NCBI GenBank assembly: GCA_028284565.1
Contig: JANQRM010000452.1
Coordinates: 1-23,590, forward strand
DNA length: 23,590 nt
Reading direction: 5' to 3'
Source of the DNA: Anaerolineae bacterium
GTDB lineage: Bacteria > Chloroflexota > Anaerolineae > Aggregatilineales > Phototrophicaceae
The position numbers and the translations under genes are program-made. Position 1 is the first letter of the stretch. Every line of letters starts with the position of its first letter. Positions 6,988 to 16,221 of the stretch are shown here, one piece after another. Under the pieces are notes generated by a model, which saw only the letters and a program-made list of their open reading frames with translations, did no database searches and was not told the origin of the DNA.

Positions 6988-9534
6988 TTAATGAGGAATG
7001 CCCAATTGATGCAGACGGCGATGCAGGATTTCGAGGGCTTGATGAAAGGGTTCTTCGAGATAAGCAATATGGTCGGAAAGATTATGAGCATGTGTGACCT
7101 GTTCAGGATGGTCATGTAAGGCGTGATTGCGAATATAGGACAGGTTGCCAGAAATGAGCGTCAGCATATATTGAATCGTCTCTGCATCGGCAAGTTGATA
7201 GTCTCTATCGCAGGCAATATAAATTGGTGAGGTATGTGCCATGATACCCCGTCGTCGCAGATCATAATGTCGTCGCGCTGTGTAATTGAGACCTGCACAA
7301 CGGGCGGCTAACCATGTGTTACCGTTAACTTTCACACGGAGATTGAGGCTTAACTGCTGACTCCCCTTCTTTTCTTGAGTTTCTGCAACGACCTGCCCTT
7401 CCTGAACAATCTGTAGAGTGTGGAGTGGAAAGATAGAAGAAGCACGTGCTTCAATTTCAACTGTCCCACCACCTTTGATGTTGAGCATACTCCCAATGGG
7501 CTGTCCATTGACCTTAAACCAGATGAGCGCACCCCCACTGACAAACGTGTTTCCACTTTGCAGGGCTTTACACCAATTGGTATAGGTGAATTCTTGATTG
7601 TGTGGAATGTGGGCATAGGTTCGGTAAAGTCCAACGGGTGTACTCGACGACATTTTATCTGTACCACCGACAAGCGGGAGTCGATAGCCAGCATTGAGAT
7701 AGCGATAATACTCCTGATGTTCAAAGGGCATGGAGTCCAGCATTTCTACAGCATCAGCGCGACCAGTGGCGATGAGCGTGGCAATTTCACCATTTGGTGT
7801 TGGGAAATGGGGTGCAATCACGAGTGCATCTTGTTTATGCGCTTCATCTGCCCAGTGACTGAGTGTCGTTTCTAGTGATCCACCCAGTTCAGCTTCTGGC
7901 GGTCCTCCACTGCCCCACGGCATGATGGGTGATTTTAAGCCCAATAAGCTCAGATGCCCTAAAATATGCTGGCGATTTTCTTGTGAGACATAGACGAGAG
8001 TTTGCTTATCGGAAGATTGATGGACATGTCCTGTAAATTCTTCTGTGTTGGTATACAAATGCCCCCACTGACTTTGCAGGAGATTGACAATCTGTAAATC
8101 TTCTCCCTGCGCTTCGTTCATCGCGCCCTGTGCAGAGAGAAAGTGAACGTGGGTGTCGGCACTATAATACCCCTCGGTTTTCATATCGAGGTGGCGTTTT
8201 AATGTCAATTGCAGATGGGTTTGACCGGGTTCAATTTGCACCCATTGTCGAATGGGTTCATATTCATAGCCGCGCGCAATATCCACTAGCACCTTTCCAC
8301 GTGGCAACCATCCTTGACAGGTACCATCTATATAAGCGTAGGTCATTTGCCCCAAGCGGACATCTCCGCCCACGTCGATATGCCATGTGCCAAAATTGGA
8401 GAATAAGGGCGCATGATGACCATGTGGTGCATAGGGAATCCCGTCTTCCGAATGGAAGGCAACTCGACAGGGAATTGGCTGGTTGGTCGCTTCATCAAGC
8501 ACTTCAACCTGCACCCAATTGCGTCCTGTTTCGATGCGCTCGATTCGGATGTGGGATGTTTCAACCTGCCCCGTTGCTTCGAGGTCACGCCACGCCACAG
8601 TGTCGATGACTTGTTCGTCACTTTTTATTGTTAAGGTTGCGGAGGGAATACCGGTGACTTTGGCATAAGCTGGGCTATTTGACTTGTTTTTGGGCGCACC
8701 ATAGCCCCACATGGATGGGTCTGCCTTGTCAAGTGGTGTCGCGGGTAAGGGATAGGTATAGGTCGCAATCCCTCGGTCAATTTCCACATCGAGATTGAAG
8801 GGTTGCTCTGCGGATTGGGAATCGAGGAGTGTAATTTTGATGGGCTGGACTGGCGTTTTCACCAAGGGATATTCGTCCTGATACCCAAGTGTTATGCCAC
8901 CAATCACAAATGTCTGCTCTTGGGGATGGATATGGATTGCTTGAATCACCTTCTGAGGGCTGGGGTTCTTCCATACCCAGATGTAGTAGCCCTGTGGTAA
9001 GGGGGTAATCACTTCTGTTTGACGTAATCCTGTATCTTGCCAATGTCCATCTGTACGGGGCAAGGTGGTGGCTTGCTGGTCAGGTACACTGAGGAAGGGA
9101 TCATGTCCCCATGGAAGTGGAACATTGCCGATTTCAAAACGTTCTCGGATACTCGTAGGAACACTCGTGTTATCGTCATATTGAAATTCATAACGGGCAA
9201 TCTCAACACCAAGGGGTCCGCCCTGCCAGAGTTTGGTTTCCAAGACCGCGTGAGCAAAGAGGAGATAATAAGCGGGTTTGTTCACAGATAACGTGACGGT
9301 TTCTTGATACAAGCCAACCCGACCAAAGCCCAGCAAACAAGACGAGAAATCAGGTGGTTCTGTCCCGATTAAGAAAGGCAGTCCATGGAACACTTGCTTG
9401 CCGATTGGCGGCTCTTTTGGACGGGGTTCAAGATAGGTTCCGCCAGATGTATAAGTTGCGGGATCATAGAGTGATACACCTGCATTACAATAGGCTGAGA
9501 GGTCAAGAGGTTCATAGTCAATCGGTGTGGACAT
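6988..9534 (-). CDS. CehA/McbA-family metallohydrolase with long N-terminal beta region
   Basis: This is a large protein of 848 residues. Residues 1 to about 340 look like beta-sandwich material without known motifs, and about 340-450 resemble a carboxypeptidase-regulatory-like fold (VQVEVLDEATNQPIPCRVAF). After that comes a PHP-type metallohydrolase domain of the CehA/McbA kind: YYSADTHVHF (H462, H464), a HILGH segment (H523, H527), IAPHFP (H576) and VGGTDK (D626). A C-terminal tail follows, with beta strands to about 770. The metal ligands appear complete, so it should be active. Named relatives cleave carbamates such as carbaryl, but most CehA-like proteins in sugar loci have unknown substrates. 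No signal peptide is present. It heads a two-gene operon with the Nif3-like gene and diverges from the GH31 gene across 112 bases. Confidence 0.83.
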   Translation of the reverse strand: MSTPIDYEPLDLSAYCNAGVSLYDPATYTSGGTYLEPRPKEPPIGKQVFHGLPFLIGTEPPDFSSCLLGFGRVGLYQETVTLSVNKPAYYLLFAHAVLETKLWQGGPLGVEIARYEFQYDDNTSVPTSIRERFEIGNVPLPWGHDPFLSVPDQQATTLPRTDGHWQDTGLRQTEVITPLPQGYYIWVWKNPSPQKVIQAIHIHPQEQTFVIGGITLGYQDEYPLVKTPVQPIKITLLDSQSAEQPFNLDVEIDRGIATYTYPLPATPLDKADPSMWGYGAPKNKSNSPAYAKVTGIPSATLTIKSDEQVIDTVAWRDLEATGQVETSHIRIERIETGRNWVQVEVLDEATNQPIPCRVAFHSEDGIPYAPHGHHAPLFSNFGTWHIDVGGDVRLGQMTYAYIDGTCQGWLPRGKVLVDIARGYEYEPIRQWVQIEPGQTHLQLTLKRHLDMKTEGYYSADTHVHFLSAQGAMNEAQGEDLQIVNLLQSQWGHLYTNTEEFTGHVHQSSDKQTLVYVSQENRQHILGHLSLLGLKSPIMPWGSGGPPEAELGGSLETTLSHWADEAHKQDALVIAPHFPTPNGEIATLIATGRADAVEMLDSMPFEHQEYYRYLNAGYRLPLVGGTDKMSSSTPVGLYRTYAHIPHNQEFTYTNWCKALQSGNTFVSGGALIWFKVNGQPIGSMLNIKGGGTVEIEARASSIFPLHTLQIVQEGQVVAETQEKKGSQQLSLNLRVKVNGNTWLAARCAGLNYTARRHYDLRRRGIMAHTSPIYIACDRDYQLADAETIQYMLTLISGNLSYIRNHALHDHPEQVTHAHNLSDHIAYLEEPFHQALEILHRRLHQLGIPH

Positions 9535-9646
9535 AAGGTATCATTCAACGGCAACAAGGTGTGTTTTTTATTCGTCAAAAGCAGAACGATTCGTCTAGTT
9601 TCGAGTGTACCCCATTATTTACATTTCGGCATGATTTGAGGACAAT

Positions 9647-12052
9647 ATGGCAGACTCCGCAATTGGTAAGGTCACCCAACATACGATTAAACAGCATCAA
9701 GTCTTGCTTCAGTGTGGCGATGCAAATGTCTCTGTTACGGCACTCTCACCAACCATGATTCGTGTACGGATGTCGCCACAGGGGGGCCTTGCCTACCGAC
9801 GGTCATGGGCGGTGCAACCGGCTGATGAGCATTTTCCATTGGCAACAATTCAGGTTACAGAAACCGAGTCATCGTTCACGATTCATTCAGGGGTAATGTT
9901 GGTGCGTGTGTGGCGTTCACCCTGTCGTATTGAATTCCTGTCATCCGATGAGCAGGTATTTTGTGCTGACCAAACGGGGTTGCGTTGGGACGAAACGACC
10001 CTGTACTTGGCAAAAACCATTCCAGAATCTGAGCATTATTATGGCTTTGGTGAGCGCACTGGTTCGCTGGACAAATTAGGCTATCGCATGACGAATTGGA
10101 CGAGTGATGCTGGTGAAACAGTCGGCATTTTACATGATTTGAATACTGACCCCATGTATATGGCAGTGCCAATTTATATGGGCTTGCGACAAGGTTTGGC
10201 ATATGGTGTCTTTTTGAATAGCACATGGCGGAGTGCCTTTGATGTTGGTAAGACACATGCGAGACAATTAGTGATTGAAACCGCTGGAAGCGAATTGGAT
10301 TATACCGTCGTTTTCGGTCCCCGTCCGGCACAAGTCCTACAGCAAATCGGACAGCTTGGTGGCACGATCCCCATGCCACCACTCTGGTCACTCGGTTATC
10401 ATCAAAGTCGCTGGGGTTATCGAACCGAGCAAGAAGTCCGTGAACTGGCGAGTGAGTTTCGTCAACGCGACATCTCGTGCGATGTCATCCATCTGGATAT
10501 TGATTACATGGATGGCTATCGCGTGTTTACTTGGAATCAGGAGCGTTTCCCTGCACCTAAGCAATTGCTGGATGAGTTGCACGAGGCAGGCTTTCATGTC
10601 GTTAGCATCGTCGATCCCGGTGTAAAAGTGGACACTGATTATGCGGTTTATCAAACAGGCTTATCACAAGATGTCTTTATCCGACGAGCCGATGGCAGTG
10701 TATTCACGGGCTATGTCTGGCCCGATGAGTCTGCCTTTGCTGATTTTTTGCATCCCACAGCGCAGACATGGTGGCGTGAGCATCTGGCGACCTTTACCTC
10801 AGTTGGAATTGATGGCATCTGGAATGATATGAATGAGCCGACGGTGTTTGAGAAACCCTTCAGCGAGGGCGATGGTAATATTGGCACGATTGACCTAGAT
10901 GCGTTACAAGGTCTACCAAACGAGCGTACCACCCACGCTGAAGTACATAATCTCTATGCCAATTTGATGGCAGAAGTCACCTACCAAACCCTCCGTGAGC
11001 AAAAGGGAGTAAGACCTTTTGTCTTGTCACGCGCAGGATTTGCTGGCATTCAGCGATGGGCGACGATATGGACAGGTGACAACAGTTCGTTTTGGGAACA
11101 TCTGGAATTGGCAATGCCTCAGTTGCTCAATCTAGGGCTATCAGGCGTTCCCTTTGTCGGGGTGGATATTGGCGGGTTTGGAGACAATGCCACGCCGGAG
11201 TTGTTCGCCCGTTGGATGCAGTTTGGCATCCTGATGCCCTTCTGCCGCGCACATAAAGAAACAGGGACAGAACGCCATGAACCATGGGCATTTGGGGAAG
11301 AGATAGAAGCAATCGTCCGCCAGTATTTACAGATTCGATATCGCTGGTTGCCCTATCTGTATACCCTCTTCTGGGAAGCTCACAAACACGGGACACCTAT
11401 TCTACGACCACTTCTCTATGAATTCCCAGATGATAAACAAACGTATTCGCTTTACGATCAGCTCCTTCTGGGTCCCTACCTGATGGCGGCTCCAGTGTAT
11501 CAAGCAGGTTGTGAAGAACGTCAGGTTTATCTACCCGCCGGAAGCTGGACAGATTATTGGACGGACAAGGCGTTGATGGGACCAACAATACTCACGGTCA
11601 AAACACCACTCACTCATCTGCCTCTCTATGTGTGGGCAGGAGCCTGTATACCATCCACTCAGGCTGTCCAAACAACACGTGATTACCAACTCAAGCCCCT
11701 CATTCTGGATATTTATCCCGACAAGAAAGGTGCTTTTACACTCTATGAAGGTGGTGGTCTCTCCTTTGAATTTGAACAGGGTGTTTATGCGACAACCACT
11801 ATCGAGATGCAAGTTGAAAATGACCAGTTCACCGTGTTGATTGCTCCGCGCGATGGGTTGTATGAACCACCTCAGCGTGTCCTTGTGCTACGGATTCATG
11901 GCTTGTTCGACGGAGACTTCCCCTTGCAAGAGATCAAATCGACTCAATCTGCATTGGAACAAACTGTCGAGAGACGAATCTTAACCCTGCGCTTGCAAGA
12001 TACAGGTGATGCGATGGCAATCTCATTACCTGCTAGGTACTTGCAGATTTGA
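9647..12052 (+). CDS. GH31 alpha-glycosidase (alpha-glucosidase-like)
   Basis: This 801-residue glycoside hydrolase of family 31 is a retaining exo-enzyme for alpha-linked sugars. The catalytic nucleophile lies in GIWNDMNEP (D394) and the acid/base in WTGDNSSFW (D478). Other family signatures are YYGFGERTG (about 131-139), HQSRWGYR (about 252-259), HLDIDYMDGYRVFTW (about 282-296) and HEPWAFG (about 544-550). The arrangement is an N-terminal beta-sandwich, the TIM barrel, and two C-terminal beta domains. No signal peptide is seen, so it should act on a sugar already imported. ATG 9647 has GAGG five bases upstream. The motifs fit alpha-glucosidase better than alpha-xylosidase, but the specificity cannot be fixed from sequence. 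The gene ends two bases from the convergent oxidoreductase gene, with no terminator between them. Confidence 0.92.
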   Translation: MADSAIGKVTQHTIKQHQVLLQCGDANVSVTALSPTMIRVRMSPQGGLAYRRSWAVQPADEHFPLATIQVTETESSFTIHSGVMLVRVWRSPCRIEFLSSDEQVFCADQTGLRWDETTLYLAKTIPESEHYYGFGERTGSLDKLGYRMTNWTSDAGETVGILHDLNTDPMYMAVPIYMGLRQGLAYGVFLNSTWRSAFDVGKTHARQLVIETAGSELDYTVVFGPRPAQVLQQIGQLGGTIPMPPLWSLGYHQSRWGYRTEQEVRELASEFRQRDISCDVIHLDIDYMDGYRVFTWNQERFPAPKQLLDELHEAGFHVVSIVDPGVKVDTDYAVYQTGLSQDVFIRRADGSVFTGYVWPDESAFADFLHPTAQTWWREHLATFTSVGIDGIWNDMNEPTVFEKPFSEGDGNIGTIDLDALQGLPNERTTHAEVHNLYANLMAEVTYQTLREQKGVRPFVLSRAGFAGIQRWATIWTGDNSSFWEHLELAMPQLLNLGLSGVPFVGVDIGGFGDNATPELFARWMQFGILMPFCRAHKETGTERHEPWAFGEEIEAIVRQYLQIRYRWLPYLYTLFWEAHKHGTPILRPLLYEFPDDKQTYSLYDQLLLGPYLMAAPVYQAGCEERQVYLPAGSWTDYWTDKALMGPTILTVKTPLTHLPLYVWAGACIPSTQAVQTTRDYQLKPLILDIYPDKKGAFTLYEGGGLSFEFEQGVYATTTIEMQVENDQFTVLIAPRDGLYEPPQRVLVLRIHGLFDGDFPLQEIKSTQSALEQTVERRILTLRLQDTGDAMAISLPARYLQI

Positions 12053-12054
12053 TA

Positions 12055-13299
12055 TTAGGTTGCCATCCGAACAACCAGAGGCTCAGATGATGCACCTACC
12101 GAATGCACCCAATGACCGGAAAGATGATAAGTTTTATTGGGTTGCATAGTGCGAAAATGCTGTTGAAATAACACGCGGTCTCCTTGGCAAATCAACAGGA
12201 CAACCGATTTCAAGAATTGGGACACACGAAATGAGAACTTGCGCGCCATAGAAAGGTCGGAAATACAATTCGGCGTAATCCAATAGATTGGCTGTTTAAT
12301 GTGAATCGGTATAGGCTGTTTTACCCAGTTCCCTTCACTGAGATATTCTCGGATATGGAGAGCCGAGTGCCTGCCTTCCAGTGCGCTAATATCCGCAGTT
12401 TCTGCCCCATGTAAGAGATTCCCTGCCGCAAAAATTCCGGGAATTGATGTTCGGTATGCGGAATCGATACGTGGTCCTTTGGTGCCAATGTCAATCGTCA
12501 AGCCACCCCGACGCGCTAGTTCATTTTCGGGTATCCATCCCCCTGTAAACACCATTGTATCACAGTCGATTATGTCGGTTTCGCCAGTTTCCCTGTGGAT
12601 GATCTCCACCCCTTCAACCCGCCGTTTGCCAAAGATGTTGCTGATTTTGGCATTCGTTACAATCCCTGTTCGCGCGTAAGTATCCATCAACAACCAGCGA
12701 ATTGGGACATAGGGCAAATAGATTTGATGCTTTGGATACTCTGTTATCATCTTCGTGACTTTGACTCCCGCTTGTCGAAGTGTAATCAACGCAGACAGAC
12801 TGACCAACTCCGCACCCACGATGACAGCTTGTTTCCCAATCGGAAGGTGATGCTCATCCACAAAGCGTTGTAAAGAACCTGTCGTGAAAATGCCGGTTGG
12901 ACGACTACCGGGAATCAAGCGACTACTACGTGGACGTTCCCGACAGCCGGTTGCCAGTAGAACGGTTTGTGCTTCTATCGTACCGATTCCTTGTGGACTA
13001 GAGTAAGTCAGCGTGGTCGTATCGTCCCAACCCGTAATCGTCGTGGAGGTGCGGAGGGGAATATCTTTTTTGTAAATTTGTTGGACATAATATCGAGCAT
13101 AGCGCGGTCCACTTGTGGCACGATGCAAATCTCGCAAACCAAAACCGACATGATGGCAAAGTCGTGGAATACCGCCTGCTTCGGGTTCTCGCTCAACAAT
13201 CAGTACATCCTTCACACCCAGCTCATGCAGTTGAAGTGCCGCCGCCAACCCTGTGGGACCTGCCCCGACGATTAAGACCTTGACCTTTTCAACTGGCAT
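12055..13299 (-). CDS. FAD/NAD(P)-dependent oxidoreductase, partner of the GlpA-like oxidase
   Basis: This 414-residue pyridine-nucleotide-disulfide-type oxidoreductase has a first dinucleotide fold at the start (VLIVGAGPTGLAAALQ), an ATGCRERPR motif, an IPGSRPTGIFTTG turn, and a second FAD contact in SIPGIFAAGNLLHG. The signature matches the NAD(FAD) subunits found next to GlpA-like and opine-oxidase-like proteins. There it is thought to pass electrons between NAD(P) and the partner flavoprotein. The ATG lies inside the last codons of the preceding oxidase gene (11-base overlap), a strong sign of coupled translation. The small DUF1667-type third subunit of some glpK-glpA clusters is not found here. 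The last 60 residues are unlike the family core and contain no cysteine pair for an iron-sulfur site. Confidence 0.85.
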   Translation of the reverse strand: MPVEKVKVLIVGAGPTGLAAALQLHELGVKDVLIVEREPEAGGIPRLCHHVGFGLRDLHRATSGPRYARYYVQQIYKKDIPLRTSTTITGWDDTTTLTYSSPQGIGTIEAQTVLLATGCRERPRSSRLIPGSRPTGIFTTGSLQRFVDEHHLPIGKQAVIVGAELVSLSALITLRQAGVKVTKMITEYPKHQIYLPYVPIRWLLMDTYARTGIVTNAKISNIFGKRRVEGVEIIHRETGETDIIDCDTMVFTGGWIPENELARRGGLTIDIGTKGPRIDSAYRTSIPGIFAAGNLLHGAETADISALEGRHSALHIREYLSEGNWVKQPIPIHIKQPIYWITPNCISDLSMARKFSFRVSQFLKSVVLLICQGDRVLFQQHFRTMQPNKTYHLSGHWVHSVGASSEPLVVRMAT

Positions 13300-14710
13300 T
13301 AACCGTTTCCAAACCCATCAGCGAATAGGGATTCAAGCCTGCTTCCTTCACCATAAGATCGACCAACCGCGCCTGACAATTAAAACCCTGACACCGCCCC
13401 TGCAACGCACGTGTTCGCCGCCGCAAGCCATCGAGTGAGCGTGCTGGAATATCGCTCTGTAACGCATCCACAATCTCACCACGAGAGACTTGTTCACAGT
13501 GACAAACGATCTCTCCATAATCTGGATTTTGTTGGATGAGGTCATCGGATTGGAAGGGACGTGACGCGATCTGTCCAATATAGGGCATTTTGACCGATTC
13601 AAAATTGGCTTTGGCGTTGAGGCTTAATCCCGCATCGTCGAGCAATTCAAGGACATATTCGGCAATCCCCAAGCAGGCAGAGACACCCGTTGAGCGAATC
13701 CCGCCGACACAAATGTAGTGCTGGTCAGCATGGAGATGAATTTGGTAATCTGCATGTTCAGTCGCGGCACGTAAACCCGCATAGGTCGCAACGACTTCTT
13801 CTTGCACGAGTGCAGGTAAAATCGCCTCCCCTTTGTCCATCAGCATCGACAATCCCACTTCGCTGGTGCGCGTGTTCGATTTATCGAGCAAATCCTCAGC
13901 CGTAGGACCCAGCAACACATTGCCATACACAGTTGGGCTAATCAGCACCCCTTTTGTTATCGATGTCGGGACAGGCAGAATAATATGGTTAACGAGTGAC
14001 CGTGCCAATTTGTCAAAGACGATGAGTTCACCGCGACGTGGCGTGACCGTAAATTCATTGTGTCCCAGTTGGCGGTTGAGTTCATCCGCATATAATCCGG
14101 CAGCATTTACCAGATAATGACACGCAATATTTCCCGACGAGTTGTGTAAATAAATGACCCCATTTTTCGATTCCTCTATAGTCTGGACTGGGAAATTCAA
14201 GCGCGAGGTGACACCATTACGAACTGCCTGTGTTGCCAGTGCCAGTGGGATGGAGAAGGTACAGAGAATGCCCTCCCCCGGTACAAAGAGACCGCCCATT
14301 GCACCCGACTGCAAATGTGGTTCACGTGCTACAATCTCATCGGCACTGATGAGGTGAGCATCCGTGTCTCCGTTATGATGGGCGCGTTCTAGCAAGTGTG
14401 GAAGTTCTTCATATTGCTCGGCTGTCCATGCCACCAGTAACCCGCCAATCTCCTCAAAGGGAATGCCAGCTTGTGGCATATAGTCTTGATACAGTTCGTA
14501 ACTCCGTCGTAGCAATCGGGCTTCTAAGGTATTGGGCTTCGCGTCAAAACCCGTATGCCAGATAGCGGTATTGGCTTTGGATGTCCCAACGCCAACATCG
14601 TCTCCTGCTTCCACAAGGACACAATTCAGATCATATTGAGATAGGGCGCGCGCAATCGCACTGCCGACCACACCTGCACCCACCACTGCCACATCATAGA
14701 CCTTATCCAT
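13289..14710 (-). CDS. GlpA-like FAD-dependent oxidase with C-terminal BFD [2Fe-2S] domain
   Basis: This protein of the DAO (D-amino-acid/glycerol-3-phosphate oxidase) superfamily has about 473 residues. The FAD-binding GxGxxG is in VAVVGAGVVGSAIARAL at the start, and YICVGGIRSTGVSACLGIAEY is the second FAD contact. After about residue 395 comes a bacterioferritin-associated-ferredoxin-like domain with four cysteines (C403-H-C405 and C440-x4-C445 in CQGFNC). This layout is that of anaerobic glycerol-3-phosphate dehydrogenase GlpA and its relatives, which oxidise a phosphorylated polyol at the expense of another flavoprotein or quinone. I prefer ATG 14710, which overlaps the kinase stop by eight bases; ATG 14725 is possible but adds five non-conserved residues. 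Kinase, oxidase and partner oxidoreductase form one overlapping operon. Confidence 0.85.
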   Translation of the reverse strand: MDKVYDVAVVGAGVVGSAIARALSQYDLNCVLVEAGDDVGVGTSKANTAIWHTGFDAKPNTLEARLLRRSYELYQDYMPQAGIPFEEIGGLLVAWTAEQYEELPHLLERAHHNGDTDAHLISADEIVAREPHLQSGAMGGLFVPGEGILCTFSIPLALATQAVRNGVTSRLNFPVQTIEESKNGVIYLHNSSGNIACHYLVNAAGLYADELNRQLGHNEFTVTPRRGELIVFDKLARSLVNHIILPVPTSITKGVLISPTVYGNVLLGPTAEDLLDKSNTRTSEVGLSMLMDKGEAILPALVQEEVVATYAGLRAATEHADYQIHLHADQHYICVGGIRSTGVSACLGIAEYVLELLDDAGLSLNAKANFESVKMPYIGQIASRPFQSDDLIQQNPDYGEIVCHCEQVSRGEIVDALQSDIPARSLDGLRRRTRALQGRCQGFNCQARLVDLMVKEAGLNPYSLMGLETVNAS

Positions 14711-16199
14711 TGGGATTAACTTCATTTGAGTGGAAATGTTGAACGCTGGCTATCGCCTGTTGCCAACGAGCCAATCGCGTTTCTCGCTTGTGTTCAGGCA
14801 TCTGGGGTTGATAAGTTGTCTCCGCCTGCCATTGGGAACGTAATTCATCAAGTGAAATCCCGAAGGCTGTATGTCGCGCAAGATTAGCCATACCAATCGC
14901 TGTCGATTCATGCGCTTTGGCGACTTGAATCTCCACATTCAAAATGTCTGCCAGATACTGCATTACATAGGGGTTGGCACTGATTCCGCCATCGACCTTC
15001 AAATACGGTGGAGTCAGGTCGGTATCTGCAATCATGGCTTGAACCACCTCATAAACACGATGAGCAATCCCTTCAAGCGTCGCACGAACAATATCGGCTG
15101 GAGATGTCGCACGGGTTAAACCGAACATCGCTCCTCGAACTTCACTTTTCCAATAAGGAGCCGCCAAACCCGCCAGTGCAGGCACGACGACAACCGCCGC
15201 CGATTTGGATTGCTCTGCAACATCCGCACTTTCCTGTGGTGTCGATAAAAAATTCAGACTTTCCACCAACCATTGTACCGCCGCCCCCGTGACGAAGATA
15301 CCACCATCCAGCGCATAACTTCGCCGACCTACCAATTCCCAAGCGACTGTTGTTAACAACCCCTGATTGGACAATTGAGGCGTATCTCCAATGTTCATCA
15401 AGAGAAAACTACCCGTACCAAACGTACACTTCACATCCCCTTGTTGAAAACAAGCCTGCCCAAATAATGCCGCCTGCTGGTCAACTAATAAGCCGTACAA
15501 AGGCAACGTCATTCCATCAGCGAAAGGAACATCGCCATGTAAACTCGCCGAGGGTTGGATGTCGGGCAACAGGCTTCGGGGAATATCAAATAACTTGAGC
15601 AAGTCCTCGTCCCAATCAAAGGTGTGCATATTAAAGAGTAAGGTACGGGATGCGGTTGATGGGTCCGTGATATGCAATTGACCGCCTGTCAATTTCCAGA
15701 GGACCCATGTCTCCGTCGTCCCAAATAGAATATTGCCCTGTTCTGCCGCCTTCCGTAAATCTGGTTCCTCTTGAAAAACATACCGCAACTTGGGTGCAGA
15801 AAAATAACTATCCAGCAACAAGCCTGTTTTCTCGCGTAACCACATCTTGTCTATGTCCTGCGCGAGTTGGCTACAAATTTCAGCTCCACGCTTATCTTGC
15901 CAGACGATGGCGGGTGTCACAGGTTGTCCTGTAACTTTATCCCACAAGAGAAATGTCTCACCTTGATTATCAAACCCGAAGGCTTGAATGGGATAGGACT
16001 TCAACAAAGGTGTAACCGCTTCTTGAACCGTCTTCAAAATATCGTGAGGATTTTGCTCCACCCAACCGGGTCGCGGGAACTGTATCGGCACTTCGACACT
16101 GTTCTTTGCCACCAACGCCCCCGCTCCATCCAGCACAACCGCCGTGGTCTGGGTCGTACCCTGATCGATACCGAGAGTGTATAATGAGTGCTGATTCAT
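14703..16199 (-). CDS. FGGY-family carbohydrate kinase, glycerol-kinase-like
   Basis: This 498-residue kinase follows glycerol kinase along its whole length: phosphate-binding IDQGTTQTTAVVLDG (about 11-25), PGWVEQNP, AIVWQDKR, LFGTTETWVLWKLTGG, TDPSTASRTLLFN, DQQAALFGQ, CTFGTGSFLLMN and YLKVDGGISANPYVMQ. In glycerol kinases an Arg-Glu pair in the NQRET motif, a Tyr and an Asp hold glycerol. Here Glu (E81), Tyr (Y132) and Asp (D240) are kept, but the Arg is Gly (NQGET, G80). The preferred substrate may therefore be another polyol or a ketose; that is inference. I chose ATG 16199 because the conserved start begins just after it and GGGTGAAG lies in front; ATG 16223 would overlap the divergent gene. 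It is the first gene of a three-gene operon with overlapping ends. Confidence 0.87.
   Translation of the reverse strand: MNQHSLYTLGIDQGTTQTTAVVLDGAGALVAKNSVEVPIQFPRPGWVEQNPHDILKTVQEAVTPLLKSYPIQAFGFDNQGETFLLWDKVTGQPVTPAIVWQDKRGAEICSQLAQDIDKMWLREKTGLLLDSYFSAPKLRYVFQEEPDLRKAAEQGNILFGTTETWVLWKLTGGQLHITDPSTASRTLLFNMHTFDWDEDLLKLFDIPRSLLPDIQPSASLHGDVPFADGMTLPLYGLLVDQQAALFGQACFQQGDVKCTFGTGSFLLMNIGDTPQLSNQGLLTTVAWELVGRRSYALDGGIFVTGAAVQWLVESLNFLSTPQESADVAEQSKSAAVVVVPALAGLAAPYWKSEVRGAMFGLTRATSPADIVRATLEGIAHRVYEVVQAMIADTDLTPPYLKVDGGISANPYVMQYLADILNVEIQVAKAHESTAIGMANLARHTAFGISLDELRSQWQAETTYQPQMPEHKRETRLARWQQAIASVQHFHSNEVNPNG
16180..16185 (+). promoter_or_regulatory. Probable -10 box of the amidohydrolase gene, inside the kinase gene
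   Basis: A perfect TATAAT on the plus strand, preceded directly by TG, lies 36 bases before the amidohydrolase start codon. No good -35 hexamer is seen at 17 bases. It falls within the first codons of the divergent kinase gene, because only 22 bases separate the two start codons. Further on, GGAGA (16210-16214) serves as the ribosome binding site for ATG 16222. Confidence 0.5.
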
Positions 16200-16221
16200 C
16201 GCTTCACCCGGAGACTCTCGC

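Noticed and set aside
7420..8609. Long plus-strand ORFs (151 and 159 codons) antisense to the CehA-like gene
   Set aside because: They have no family motifs and lie wholly within a clear protein-coding gene; they are reading-frame shadows.
9535..9646. Second GntR operator between the CehA-like and GH31 genes
   Set aside because: A GTCTAG core is present near 9593, but the flanking half-sites do not match the TGGT/ACCA pattern.
9876..10391. 171-codon minus-strand ORF inside the GH31 gene
   Set aside because: It is antisense to conserved GH31 coding sequence with no recognisable domain.
14710..16199. Calling the kinase glpK
   Set aside because: The glycerol-contact Arg is Gly, so a gene symbol would claim a substrate the sequence does not support.
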